This document shows, in pieces, positions 35,683-46,708 of a stretch of DNA of 64,000 nt (positions are counted from its first letter, which is position 1; each line of letters opens with the position of its first letter). Source of the DNA: Solen grandis (taxonomy: Eukaryota > Mollusca > Bivalvia > Adapedonta > Solenidae); contig CM037791.1 in assembly GCA_021229015.1 (NCBI GenBank), positions 1,718,103 through 1,782,102 on the forward strand. Reading direction: 5' to 3'. The notes below the pieces were generated by a model. That model made no database searches and was not told where the DNA came from. It worked only from the letters and a program-made list of their open reading frames with translations. A program made the position numbers and the translations under genes.

Positions 35683-36582
35683 ATACCACCCCCCCCCACC
35701 CCTCCGCACAACGAAGTTGTAAGGGGGGTGTACTGGAATCAACTTGTCTGTCTGTCCGTCCATCCGGCCGGCTGGCCGTCCGTCCGTCCATCCGTCCGTC
35801 TTTTTGTCCAGGCCGTAATTCAAATAGTATAAAAGGCATCAAGATGAAACTTCATATGTGGATAGATCTCATTGAGGGGGGAGTGCAGTGATCAAGAACC
35901 ATAACTCTCTGTCGCATAATTTTGGAGTAATTGTCCTTTGTAAATTTTCATACTTAATTTTTGTCCGGGCCATAACTCAAAAAGTATAAAAGGCATCAAC
36001 ATGAAACTTCATATGTGGATAGATCTCATTGAGGGGGCATACAGTGACCAAGAACCATAACTCTCTGTTGCGTAATTTTGGAGTTATTGTCCTTTGTAAA
36101 TTTTCATACTTAATTTTTATCCAGGCCGTAACTCAAACAGTATAAAAGATATCAAGATGAAACTAAATATGTAGATAGATCTCATTGAGGGGGCGTGCAG
36201 TGACCAAGAACCATAACAATCTGTCGCATAATTTTGGAGTTATTGCCCTTTGTAAATTTTCATACTTAATTTTTGTCCGAACAGTACAATGTAATGCAGC
36301 TGTACAATTTAGTGTAATAATGGACCTGAACAGTACAGTGAAATAATCAACCAGAACAGTACAGTGTAATAATGGAGCTGACCAGTACAGTGTAATAATG
36401 GAGCTGAACAATACTTAGTGGGCCTTCATCCAAATAAATTAATGTATGTGTTAATATTATGTATTTTCCTATTTGAGCCAATATATTTCCATGTCTCTGA
36501 CCTACATGTTATTTGTATTTAAATCCCTGTGACAAAGTGACATGCGGGGGGTATTTGCGCCATTACAATGGCAGTTCCAGTT
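35683..36582 (+). mobile_element. Pearl-type element, third family (copy A only)
   Basis: It starts ATACCACCCCCCCCC followed by CGAAGTTG, then a CTGTCCGTCC tract, then about three tandem units of ~165 bp (GGCATCAAGATGAAACTTCA, CATTGAGGGGG, CATAATTTTGGAGT). It ends GGGGGGTATTTGCGCC followed by a GCCATTACAATGGC hairpin. The other duplicate runs straight from GATGTTTTT into GTTAATG at about 41372, an unoccupied site, with only T-run ambiguity at the junction. Confidence 0.75.
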
Positions 36583-37012
36583 GTTAATGTATATAAATAT
36601 ACATTTTATTTATGTGTAATATCCATGTACAAGTATAATTAGGTTATATAAAGTATATCAATTAAGTGAATTTAGTGTTACTTCATTCTTTTTCTTTTCC
36701 AGTAAAGGGCATCTTTACATTCTTTTTTAATTTAGCTAAAAAAACAGTATGTTATAAATATCAATTAGAATTTCTAAGAAATTACAGAAATGTCAAAACC
36801 TTAAATTTCCACCACAATAAAGTCAATCTGAAGTCATACATGCATATTTTTATTGATCAACTTCATTAACTAACAAAGAAATTACCCTGTTAAAACAGTA
36901 TGAGAATGCAAAAGCATCATAGCCCAATAAGACATACCAAATTTACAATGTATACATAGTTCCCACATCAGTGAATATTCCTGCTATTGCAGCCATTTTC
37001 ATATTTAAATTT

Positions 37013-37252
37013 GGGGCATCTTTGGCCGAGAGAGTAAACTTTCTGATTTACACTTACTCAGCCCCTCACTACTTTGATTTGAGCCCCGGCAGGGTCATTA
37101 GGATTTTCTTGTGAGGAAGCCTTCCAGCTGGCTTGCAGTAGGTCGGTGGTTCTACCCGGATGCCTCTGTGCATTCGGGGTCTTCCTCCACCTGTAATTAG
37201 CTGATCGTCGCCATATGACTGTAATACTGCAGCGACGATAAACACAAAAAAA
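37013..37252 (+). mobile_element. tRNA-derived SINE (CCAGCTGGCTTGCGG family)
   Basis: The head GGGGCATCTTTGGCCGAGAG is followed by a decayed box B, then CCTTCCAGCTGGCTTGCAGT, GGTTCTACCCGGATGCC and CCACCTGTAATTAGCTG, and the tail ACTGCAGCGACGATAAAC. It is absent from the paralogous site near 41660. An imperfect flanking duplication (TCATATTTAAA and TCAAATGTAAA) is possible. Confidence 0.75.
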
Positions 37253-37286
37253 TTCATTCAATCAAATGTAAAGTCATGGTATTTTT

Positions 37287-37565
37287 AGCTCACATGAGCA
37301 CCAAGTTTTAAGGTGAGCTTTTGTGATCACCCTTCGTCTGGTGTCTTGCTTCCGTCGTGCGTCGTCAACAATTTGGCTTGTTAACACTCTAGAGGCCATA
37401 GGCCAATCTTCATGAAACTTGTTCAGAATGTTTATCTCCATAAAATCTTGCACAAGTTTGAAATTGGGTCATGTGGGGTCAAAAAGTAGGTCAATATGAA
37501 AAATCCAACATATGTTGCTCATTTATAATCAGGTGAGCGATTCAGGGCCATTATAGCCCTCTTGT
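37287..37565 (+). mobile_element. Short pearl-like element, 279 bp (copy A only)
   Basis: It begins AGCTCACATGAGCACC and ends CAGGTGAGCGATTCAGG, a GGGCCATTATAGCCC hairpin and TCTTGT. It has a single core and a vestigial CGTCGTGCGTCGTC tract. The paralogous sequence at about 41690 has an uninterrupted T run at this point, showing insertion between T residues with no target duplication. Confidence 0.8.
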
Positions 37566-37848
37566 TATATGAATTACATAGAAGCAAAAGTTTAATTGTT
37601 TTTAATTTTTGTATTTAACTTCAAAAAAAAATTAAAAGGTATACACCATAAAAAGCTCCTGAAATACATATATTAGGGGAAATATTACTAGATATTACTG
37701 ATATGGGTAAATGCACAAAAATAAAAGCACAGTAAGGGTTTCTTGTTTGGTTATTAAGTTGTTTACCTTTGAATTTATCAAAATACTATTTCCATATTGA
37801 AAATGATTCATTAAAGCTGTTCAATTAGATATGTATCTCAGTTAGACT

Positions 37849-38091
37849 GGGGCCTCTGTGGCCGAGAGGGTAAAGTTGCTGACTTTAACACTCACTCTGC
37901 CCCTCACTGCGTGGGTTCGAATCCTGGCAGGGTTATTCAGATCTTCATGTGAGGAAGCCTTCCAGCTGGCTTGCGGTAGGTCAGTGGTTCTACCCGGATG
38001 TGTCCGTGCATTCGGGGTCTTCCTCCACCTGTAATTAGCTGGATGTCGCTATATGACTGAAATACTGTCGAAGCGACGGTAAACTCAAAAA
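37849..38091 (+). mobile_element. tRNA-derived SINE, best-preserved copy
   Basis: GGGGCCTCTGTGGCCGAGAG (box A region), GCGTGGGTTCGAATCCTGGC (box B), CCTTCCAGCTGGCTTGCGGT, CATTCGGGGTCTTCCTCCAC, CTGTAATTAGCTGGATGTCG and the tail AAATACTGTCGAAGCGACGG. It is absent from the other duplicate near 42003. No clear terminal duplication. Confidence 0.8.
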
Positions 38092-38330
38092 GTCAAGTCA
38101 TTTGTACCATACAAAATAGCTGCCAAAAAGTGTCTCACCATTGCCTATTGCATTAAATAGGAACAAACCTTCACAGAAGTAAGATTCATGATCTAAATTT
38201 CTTATATATGTTGCTTATCTAATGAGGTCATGACCTTGCTTTAGCAGTACATTCTAAATGTTGTTGCACTGTTAAACAGTGCACTTAAATCGGCTGCGGT
38301 ATTAATTAATACAAGCAAATGCCTGTTTTT

Positions 38331-38454
38331 AGCTCGTCTGTTTTTCGAGCTATTTCGTAACTCTGTTGATCAGGTTGTCATTGGCATCGTCGTCGTCTTG
38401 AATCTTAACCTTGGCCATAACTTCCCTACTATTCAATATATAACTTTCATTTTT
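38331..38454 (+). repeat. Solo 5' piece of a pearl-type element
   Basis: TTTTTAGCTCGTCTGTTTTTCGAGCTAT resembles the start of the next element's family and stops where that element begins (38455). It may be a separate truncated insertion. Confidence 0.4.
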
Positions 38455-39429
38455 AGCTTGACTATTCGAAGAGCTATTGTAGTCGCCCTGGCATCGGCAT
38501 TGGCGTTGCAGCTTTTGGTTAAAGTTTTGCGTGCAAGTTACTATCAACCTTATATCTCAATAACAATTTATAGTATTAACTTGAAAGTTTATAAATATGT
38601 TCAGGGGCATCAGACAACCAAGGTAGAAAACTCTTGACTGAATTTAATATGAATTTTGGCCCCTTTTTAACTTAGAAATTTTGGTTTAAGTTTTGCATGC
38701 AATGGAAAATTTGGATAAAGTTTGGGTGCAAGCTACTATCTAGTTTGTATCTCAAAATCCATTCATGGTATTGACTTGAAAGCTTATGAATATGTTTAGG
38801 GGCATCGGAAAACCAAGGTAGAAAATCTTGATGGAATATACTATAAATTATGGCCCCTTTTTAATTCAGAAATTTTGGTTAATGTTTTGCATGCAAGGTA
38901 CTTTCTCGCTAATATCTCAGAATCCAGGCATGGGATTGATTTGAAACATCTTTAATATGTTTAGGGGTATCATACTATAAAGGAAGATAACACTTGATGG
39001 AATATATTAAAAATTATGACCCCCTTTTAATTTTGGTTATTTTCTTGCATTCAAGCTACTATCCAGCTTATATCTCAGATATTGCTTGTGGAATTGACTA
39101 GAAAGTTAAGGAGTGTCTTCAGGGGCATCAGAAAACTAAGGAGGATATCTTTGGACTGGATTTTATGCAAATTATGGCCCTTTTCTAACTTTGATTTTTG
39201 GTTAAAGTTTTGCATGCACAGTGTTATTGTGCTTATGTCTCAGTAACTAGGCATGGGATTGATTTTAGACATCATAAAAATATTAAGGGATATCAGACTA
39301 TCAAGGTATATCATTTTTGACTATTATTATGTACAGGGTATATGAAGGGCAAGAACTGAAATAGATTTCATTTGATTTACCAACAAGCATTTTGAATGGT
39401 TGAGCGTGCTGTCCTCTGACAGCTCTTGT
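38455..39429 (+). mobile_element. Pearl-type element, ACTATTCGAA family (copy A)
   Basis: Starts AGCTTGACTATTCGAAGAGC. It contains about five tandem core units of 165-180 bp marked by TTGGTTAAAGTTTTGCATGC. It ends with TTGAATGGTTGAGCG, the hairpin GCTGTCCTCTGACAGC and TCTTGT. Subterminal inverted repeats (GACTATTCGAA against TTGAATGGTTGAG, clearer in copy B) and the hairpin-plus-CTTGT end match the other pearl elements although the body is different. Confidence 0.75.
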
Positions 39430-39811
39430 TATATTTGGTTATAATTACGTTTGAATAAAACAGTTGAACTATATATATATTCCGTTTGATGATGATGTTA
39501 TTAGTTTCTTGACAGGGTACATGATTATTTATTCCCGGCTGAGGAAAGCCATGTCACCCGAGCCGCTAGGATGTTGATGTGATATATAAAAATACAAAAT
39601 ATAATAATTATATATGTAGATTATTGTATAATAAATAAATTGTAAACTTATCTTATCAATACTCTGACGAAAAGTAAAATGAAATAATATGAATTTGAAT
39701 ATTTTTAAAAATGAAAGAAATGAAGAAAGAATAAGAACATTCAAGATGGCGGCTATTATGTAAAAGTGATGAAACTCGGACATCACTGACCTGCCATGTG
39801 TACTAATACTG

Positions 39812-40327
39812 ATCAGCGTGTTGTTCTCACATTCTGAAACCTATAAGATCCCAGAACCAGGACTGACCCAAAACAGTCGAGCACCGCTTGGATATGTCTG
39901 AAAACTCTCTGCAGCACTTGACCGTCCATTTCCAGAAACTCATCTTTCTCAAGGATGCGATAACTCACCGCGAGTTTCCTGTCCCGCGTGACCAGGATTC
40001 CCCGACACTGACCTTCAACAGAGATGACATTGTTCGTGTCCGTGATCTGGTCATTGGTAACTCGAATGTATCAGAGTTTACTGGCACCTAACAGGGTTAC
40101 GATGAAGTCGTTGTTGATTCCTCGGTGACGTCACGATGCAAGAGCGTCGTGTCCCATGCACCGGAGAGGAGGCGGAACTGAGATGCGATTTTGTCATATT
40201 TAATGTCGACAAGTTTGATAGATTCGTTATTGTTGTCAGAGATGACGACTTTGTCCTGATCTAGAACACAGATATCTGAGATATAACATGTCCTCATGGC
40301 GAGTGTACTTTTCACTTTTATATTCAT
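39812..40327 (-). pseudogene. Fragment of a TRIM/NHL-like beta-propeller protein
   Basis: Minus strand: RTCYISDICVLDQDKVVISD then NNNESIKLVDIKYDKI, followed in another frame by VISVEGQCRGILVTRDRKLA, VSYRILEKDEFLEMDGQVLQ and VLDCFGSVLVLGSY. This pattern (DICVL..dKvviSDnnN.siKLVD, veGqCrGi, dgqvl) is the repeat signature of the propeller region found C-terminal to the RING, B-box and coiled coil of bivalve TRIM-like E3 proteins. No RING or B-box is present, the two parts are in different frames, and there is an internal stop. It lies between the two arms of the 35-43 kb duplication. Confidence 0.65.
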
Positions 40328-40809
40328 CGCCTGTTTCGTTTCACGTTGTAGTCATGGCGTCGCACGTGCAACTTCCAGGGGGGTGAGGGGTAATGACGAT
40401 TTCACGTGTGCGATCTCCACATCTGGCCCAAATCTTTACCGCGTGACCCCGTTAATTGAACTCCGACTGAATCTACATTTTTTTTCATAGAAACAAACAG
40501 TTTGTTGTTTTGTTTATCATTTAATTTTTCATCAAGTCCAACAGACAGGTTTCTACAGATCCGTTACAATGGTAATACAACTCTTGGATATTTTATCCAT
40601 TACTGATAAGTCGCTTATGGATATTCGATCAAGTTCTCACTGTTGTAAGTTCCACCCCCAGTCCGGTCTTTTATACCTTGTGTAACCTCTTACTGGCTTC
40701 TATGCACACTGTGTACAAGGATCTTCTTTCATCTATATAGATACACGTAGTCTGAAATACTGTAAAACAACATTATCAATAATCATATAATGATAATAGG
40801 ACACCCACC

Positions 40810-41074
40810 TCCTCTGTAATAAGCGGGGCTGCAGTGGCCGAGCGGTTACAGTCGTGGACTACAAATCTCTCAACCCTCACCGCTGTGGGTTCGAATCCCG
40901 GTAGGGACTTCGGATTTTTCATGTGAGGACGCCTTCCAGCTGGCTTACGGTAGGTCGGTGGTTCCACCCGGGTACCTCTTCCTCCACCTGTAATTAGCTG
41001 GACGTCGCTGTATGATTGAAATACTATCGCAGCGATGGTAAACCCCAATACAACAACAACATCCTCTGTAATAA
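40810..41074 (+). mobile_element. tRNA-derived SINE with 13-bp TSD (copy B only)
   Basis: SINE body is 40823-41061, with head GGGGCTGCAGTGGCCGAGCG, box B GTGGGTTCGAATCCCGG, core CCTTCCAGCTGGCTTACGG and tail AATACTATCGCAGCGATGG. TCCTCTGTAATAA flanks it on both sides (40810-40822 and 41062-41074). The paralogous site near 35420 is unoccupied. Confidence 0.9.
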
Positions 41075-42650
41075 ATGCCCCAGCTCCCTCTAATTAAATT
41101 ATGTTGTTAAATGGGGTTACACGGAATTTAGATTGTTTTAAAAAAGGGGAAAAGGGGGTTTTAATCAGAGCTATTAATTAGCATACGATATTACTTCAAT
41201 TTCCACTTGTAAATGGAAGTAAATTGTGTTTGTGTATTTTAAAGCGAGATAGAGAGAGAGAGAGAGAGAGATAGATTTTATGTAGATCTCATTTTTTTTT
41301 CTGTATTTTTAGTAATGTTTAATTATGAAATTTGTGAAATTAACATACTTAAATAGGTATTGATGTTTTTGTTAATGTATATAAATATACATTTTATTTA
41401 TGTGTAATATCCATGTACAAGTATAATTAGGTTATATAAAGTATATCAATTAAGTGAATTTAGTGTTACTTCTTTTCTTCTGTTCCAGTCCAGAAAATCT
41501 GTGAAGTCATTTAATGTAATTGGTTGGCTTCATTTAATAATAAAATAACCCATTACAAACAGTTTGAGAATGCAAAAACATCATAACCCAATAAGATACA
41601 CCAAACTTGCAATGTATACATAGTTCCCACATCAGTGAATATCCCTACTATTGCGGCCATTTTCAAAATGTAAAATCATGGATTTTTTTTATATGAGTTA
41701 CAAAGAGGCAAAAAATTTCAGTTCCTTATGATTTATTTATTTAACTTCCAAAAATAAGAAGAAAAAATGTATACACCATTGACAGCTCTTGAATTTATAT
41801 TTTATCAGGATGAAATATTACTAATGTGAGATATGCACAAAAAATAAAAGGACAGAAAATAAAATAAAAATGGGTTAATCCATACATAAAATCGTGTTTG
41901 GTTATAAAGTTTTTACCCTTAAATTTACCAAAAATATTTTTTAATATTTAAAATGATTCATCAAAGCTGTTCAATAATATATATATATAGATATACCTCA
42001 GTTAGATAGACAGAACACTAAAAGTACAGTGGAGATTCAAAACAAAGTATTCTCAGATTTGAGCCTGCTTTATTTATACCATACAAAATGGCTGCCAAAA
42101 AGAGTCTTATCAGTGGCTATTGCTTTACATAGGAACGATCCTTCACAGAAGTTGGGACTATATAGATTTCATGCTCGCCACATGTCACTTCCGGTCCTAC
42201 ACTCCCTTAACTTGAATACTGTAAAATCATCAATTTTCGCGGACATTAGGTTTCGCTGATTATGTACCTTAGGAATTTCGTGCGTACATTTATTTGATAT
42301 ATGTTCTAGAAAACGTGAGGTCTATATAAAAGACAAGTTATTGTGGGGATTAATATTCGCGGATATCAATCCTCCCCGGAAATCAACGAAAATACATATT
42401 TTTTTCATAATCTTCATATATAAATTTCTGTATTTTGCAAAAGTCTAAAATTAATGAAAATTATTCTCATATCTAGAAAAAGTTGTGCAATATATTGCAA
42501 TATTTGATATTGCGATATGTATGTTGGCAAAACAGTATTGCAATATAATTTTCAAGTGGCAATATATTTTTCTCAGGTGTATTCTTATTTGAATATGTAA
42601 GTTAAATATACTGTATTTAACAAATAAGAAAACTGTTTTTTATTATATTT

Positions 42651-43585
42651 AGTTCGACTGTTCGAAGAATATGAGAGCTATTGTAGTCACCCTGGCATCG
42701 GCGTCGGCGTTGGCGTTGCAGCTTTTGGTTAAAGTTTTGCGTGCAAGTTACTATCTAGTTTGTATCTCAATAACCATTCATGATATTGACTTGAACGTTT
42801 ATGAATATGTTTAGGGACATCAGACAACCAATGTAGATAACTCTTGATGGAATATGTTACAAATCATTGCCCCTTTTTAACTTAGAAATTTTGGTTAAAG
42901 TTTTGCATGCAAGTTACTTTCATGTTTATATATCAGTATCCAGGCATGGGATTGATTTTAAACATCTTTAATATGTTTAGGAGTATCATACTATCAAGGT
43001 AGATAACTTTTGATGGAATATAGTACAAGATATGTCCCCTTTTTTACCTTAGAAATTTTGGTTAAAGTTTTGCTTGCAAGGTACTTTCATGCTTATGTCT
43101 CAGAATCCAGGCATGGGATTAATTTGAAACATCTTTGATATTTTTAGGGGTATCATACTATAAAGGAAGATAACACTTGATGGAATATATTAAAAATTAT
43201 GACCCCCTTTTAACTTAGAACTTTGGTTAAATTTTTGCATTCAAGCTACTATCCAGCTTATATCTCAGAAATTGCTTGTGGAATTGACTAGAAAGTTAAG
43301 GAGTGTCTTCAAGGGCATCAGAAAACTAAGGAGGATAACTTTTGGACTGATGCAAATTATGGCCCTTTTCTAACTTTGATTTTTGGTTAAAGTTTTGCAT
43401 GCACAGACCTGTGATTGATTTTAGACATCATAAATATATTAAGGGGTATCAGACTATCAAGGTTTATCATTTTTGACTATTATTATGTACAGGGTATATG
43501 AGTGGCAAGAATTGAAATAGATTTCATTTGATTTACCAATAAGCATTTTGAATAGTCGAGCGTGCTGTCCTCTGACAGCTCTTGT
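42651..43585 (+). mobile_element. Pearl-type element, ACTATTCGAA family (copy B)
   Basis: Starts AGTTCGACTGTTCGAAGAAT, has tandem TTGGTTAAAGTTTTGCATGC core units, and ends TTGAATAGTCGAGCGTGC with hairpin GCTGTCCTCTGACAGC and TCTTGT. Orthologous in position to 38455-39429, so it predates the duplication. Confidence 0.75.
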
Positions 43586-44503
43586 AAAATACTGTGATGT
43601 ATTTGAAAGCATTTGTTTCTCAATTCATTGTTTTATTGAAAATGTTTTTGCATTTTTAATTGATTCACGTTATTAATTTTAATACCCATTACACTACGAA
43701 ATGCAATTTATCATATGACATTATGCTCTAACAGCTATTTCCGGTTTCGTATAACAATCACATATTATAATAGATACATAGTGTCAACTTGTTTTCGGCA
43801 AGCGCTATTATACTTGTAAATGAATTATTGATTAAGAACTTCAGTCAATTGCCATTAACTTACACATTTTATAAACATATATTCATGCATTCTTTTATTT
43901 GGTAGTTAACAGAAAGCATTTAGCACTATACACTTCTCAAAAGAAATAAGACAAGGCTACATGTATGCTTGCACTTCTCATTTGTTAAGTTTTCAAAAAC
44001 TTTATATAAATGTTCACCAGCTAGCCAAAGAAGTTAAAAATTATAGAAATCTAATTAACAACCTATTATTTTACATTTCTTTTTCTTATAGACATACAAC
44101 CAGATTTTCAAGTATTATTACAACAACAAGTATGATAATTTACTGAACCAAAACATCATGTTTTACCGTCACGACGTATTGCATCAGCAAGTTTACCTAA
44201 AGAGTACTTGTCACGGTAACGTTATAGCTTCCGATTTGCTATGCGGTAAGCATATACCTATTTTATTTTTTGGGGGTCAAATATTAAAGCTCTGAAAATT
44301 TTCGACAGTCGCCATCTTGATATTTTCCTCTGGAGGACTTGGCAAAAATACCATCGAATAATCGTATTAATTCATTAATTTCATTTTTTTTAATTCATTA
44401 AAATTTCAAACGGTGTGTTCTGTAAAAAGAGCACAGGTACCACTTCTTGTTGCTGCATACTGGTGTAAAAAGGTTATTTTTGATGCGTAGGAAAATATCC
44501 GAT
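43586..44503. other. AT-rich non-coding sequence
   Basis: No coding exon or repeat boundary recognised. Confidence 0.4.
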
Positions 44504-44684
44504 TTAAGGCAATCCATTCATCAACAAATCGTGTTCATGGGTGTAATTGTATAGTAAATGCAAGCCAGACAATGGCAGACATAGAGCAATAGAGCCTATA
44601 ACTCCAAGTCAATGAATGCTTGCATCTGCACGGAGTCATTTGAAGGACTTTGATTATACTTTAATGACGGATGGATTACCTTAA
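44504..44684. mobile_element. ~180-bp MITE flanked by TTAA
   Basis: TTAA then GGCAATCCATTCATC on the left; GACGGATGGATTACC then TTAA on the right. TIRs pair with three mismatches. A TTAA duplication is the target rule of piggyBac and Kolobok transposons, so this is probably their non-autonomous derivative. A diverged copy is at 21126-21330. Confidence 0.7.
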
Positions 44685-45033
44685 GAATATACATGTACGT
44701 GGTTAAGATATTCGAAATTATGACGAAAAGGGCTACATATAAATAGTTTGTAAAAATCATGCAATATGTTGTTGTTTTTTTCTCTCCGAAATATTTAAAG
44801 AATCGAGAACGCTTGCCTTCATTTGACATTATGTAAGGTAACTTATCTAGTCTACTCAGTCGTGAGACACCATAAAATAAGCTGACCATACGTTGCTTAA
44901 TTAATATTCATGATGTTCCGTGTTTCCGAATGCAATGGATTGTTTTCAATCTTAAGACTTTCTGGGAATTATGCTGCATGCTACATTTTCATACAGTGTT
45001 TCGACATACGACTTCCTGGCAAGAATTGATAGG

Positions 45034-45293
45034 CATAAATGTTGGAAGGGGCCGCCGTGGCCTAGCGGAAGCGACTTTAATACTTACTCAGCCCGGTTCG
45101 AGTCCCTGCAGGGTCATTCGGATTTTCACGTGAGGAAACCTTCCAGCTGGCTTGACCTAGGTCGGTGGATCTACCCGGATGTCTCAATGCATTCGGGGTC
45201 TTCCTCCATCTGTAATAAGCTGGACGTCGCTATGACTGAAATACTGTCTCAGCGACGGTAAACTTCAAAAATCAATTAATCATAAATGTTGGA
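45034..45293 (+). mobile_element. tRNA-derived SINE with 13-bp TSD
   Basis: SINE body is 45047-45280: head GGGGCCGCCGTGGCCTAGCG, box B GGTTCGAGTCCCTGC, core CCTTCCAGCTGGCTTGACC, tail AATACTGTCTCAGCGACGG. CATAAATGTTGGA occurs on both sides (45034-45046 and 45281-45293). Confidence 0.9.
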
Positions 45294-45419
45294 GCGAAAA
45301 CACCTTTAATGAATTATACATATGTATCTATAAATTAACATAAATTTATTGTACGGTTTTAACACAGAATAATGACAAAACAAGACATTTGAATAAGAAT
45401 TCGTTAAAACATGTATTAA

Positions 45420-45830
45420 TTAATGTAATACTTCTAAGCAGCCGTTTACACGAAATCCCTCATGGGATCTGAGCATCCAGTTTCGCTTAATATGTTTACA
45501 CTTAAACACATATATGGGAAATAAACAGATAATTACACTAAATCCATTATGAGACCTTAGCATCCGTTTTATATATGATCTATTATAGGGCCATAGTCAA
45601 TATCATTTAACACATTCATTCATATCCTTCATTGTGCCCCGCATCAGTCACTTACACTAAATCCGTGTTGTGTCCTAAGCAACCATTCACACTCATTCTC
45701 TTATGAGGCATTGGCAGCCACTTACACTAAATCCATTTTGTGGCCTTAGCAACCATTAATCCTCTATCTCTTATAAAGCAGAGATATGCACCCAATCACA
45801 TATAGGACAGTTCAAGTCAGGTATAACCAC
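45420..45830. repeat. Degenerate 70-80-bp tandem repeat
   Basis: Four to five units share CACTTACACTAAATCCATTT, TGTGGCCTTAGCAACCATT and variants. Non-coding. Confidence 0.6.
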
Positions 45831-46708
45831 CTTTATCTGCAATATTCATAATCTACAGAAAGCAACAGCAGCACCTTACAAAAAGTCTAAAATGAATGAA
45901 ACATGTTTTCATACAAATATGGGTGTGTAATATATTCTATAAATAATAAATGTTTATAACTGGGCTATTTGATATTACGATAAGGTTTTCAAAAAGCAAC
46001 ATATTGTAGGCTTGTATATTACTATTGAACTATAAAAGCTTGATATATATTTCTGTATTAAACAAAATAAAAATTTGCTGTATTTCTTATTTTTAATGAT
46101 TTTAAAATCATACGTCCTATAATATATAATAAAATGTTGATATTTGTAATATTTTTGACAAAATATTTATTACTATGGAAACTACCAAAGTCAATAGCTC
46201 TAAATAACATAATTTCGTAGATATTGCAATATATCGAAATATTAGGTTTCACATTGCAATAAATTGCACTATCATTTCCTTCCAGTATCCAGACCAACAT
46301 ATAGAATACGAATAATTTCTTATATATTCAATTAATAATAGTCACAGTAAATAGATAAATATTAAATAAGGGAGAAACCCGTTTTTGTAGATATCACCAA
46401 AGCAGGGCATGATTGAAAATAGAATAAAATATGTACAACACATGTGTATACAATACCAATCCACTTCAAAGCTTAATTAATACATTAATTAAATGTGATA
46501 TTATTCGCGATTATATTTTCTTTTCACCGAAGCGTATTGTCATTATCTTTTGCATTACGTACTTCTTCGGGAAACACTACTAAATTCAAATCCCTAAAGT
46601 TTCTATACGGGTCGTGCTCTATTTCTATTAAATGTTCTCGATCGAACGATTCCTGTATAAGAAACACGGATCTTCAATAACTAATTCCGTTTCTTCCCTG
46701 ATTTCCTA
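45831..46708. other. AT-rich region downstream of the ART gene
   Basis: No exon recognised. A minus-strand AATAAA (plus TTTATT) occurs near 46166, about 540 nt beyond the stop codon; whether it is used is unknown. Confidence 0.35.

Larger units (their letters stand above)
35365..39429. repeat. Second segmental duplication, copy A
   Basis: Aligns with 40755-43585. Shared landmarks in order: AACATTATCAATAATC, CAGCTCCCTCTAATTAAATT-like text, AAATAGGTATTGATGTTTTT, TTAATGTATATAAATATACA, CATAGTTCCCACATCAGTGA and the pearl-type element at its end. This copy carries insertions absent from the other: 35683-36582, 37013-37252, 37287-37565 and 37849-38091. Confidence 0.85.
40755..43585. repeat. Second segmental duplication, copy B
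   Basis: Paralogue of 35365-39429. Contains one private insertion (SINE at 40823-41061) and lacks four insertions present in copy A. Substitutions and indels are frequent, so it is much older than the 8.2-kb duplication. Confidence 0.85.

Noticed and set aside
37849..37930. Functional tRNA gene (box A and box B present)
   Set aside because: The same head is followed by the conserved SINE core and tail in all copies, and no complete cloverleaf can be drawn.
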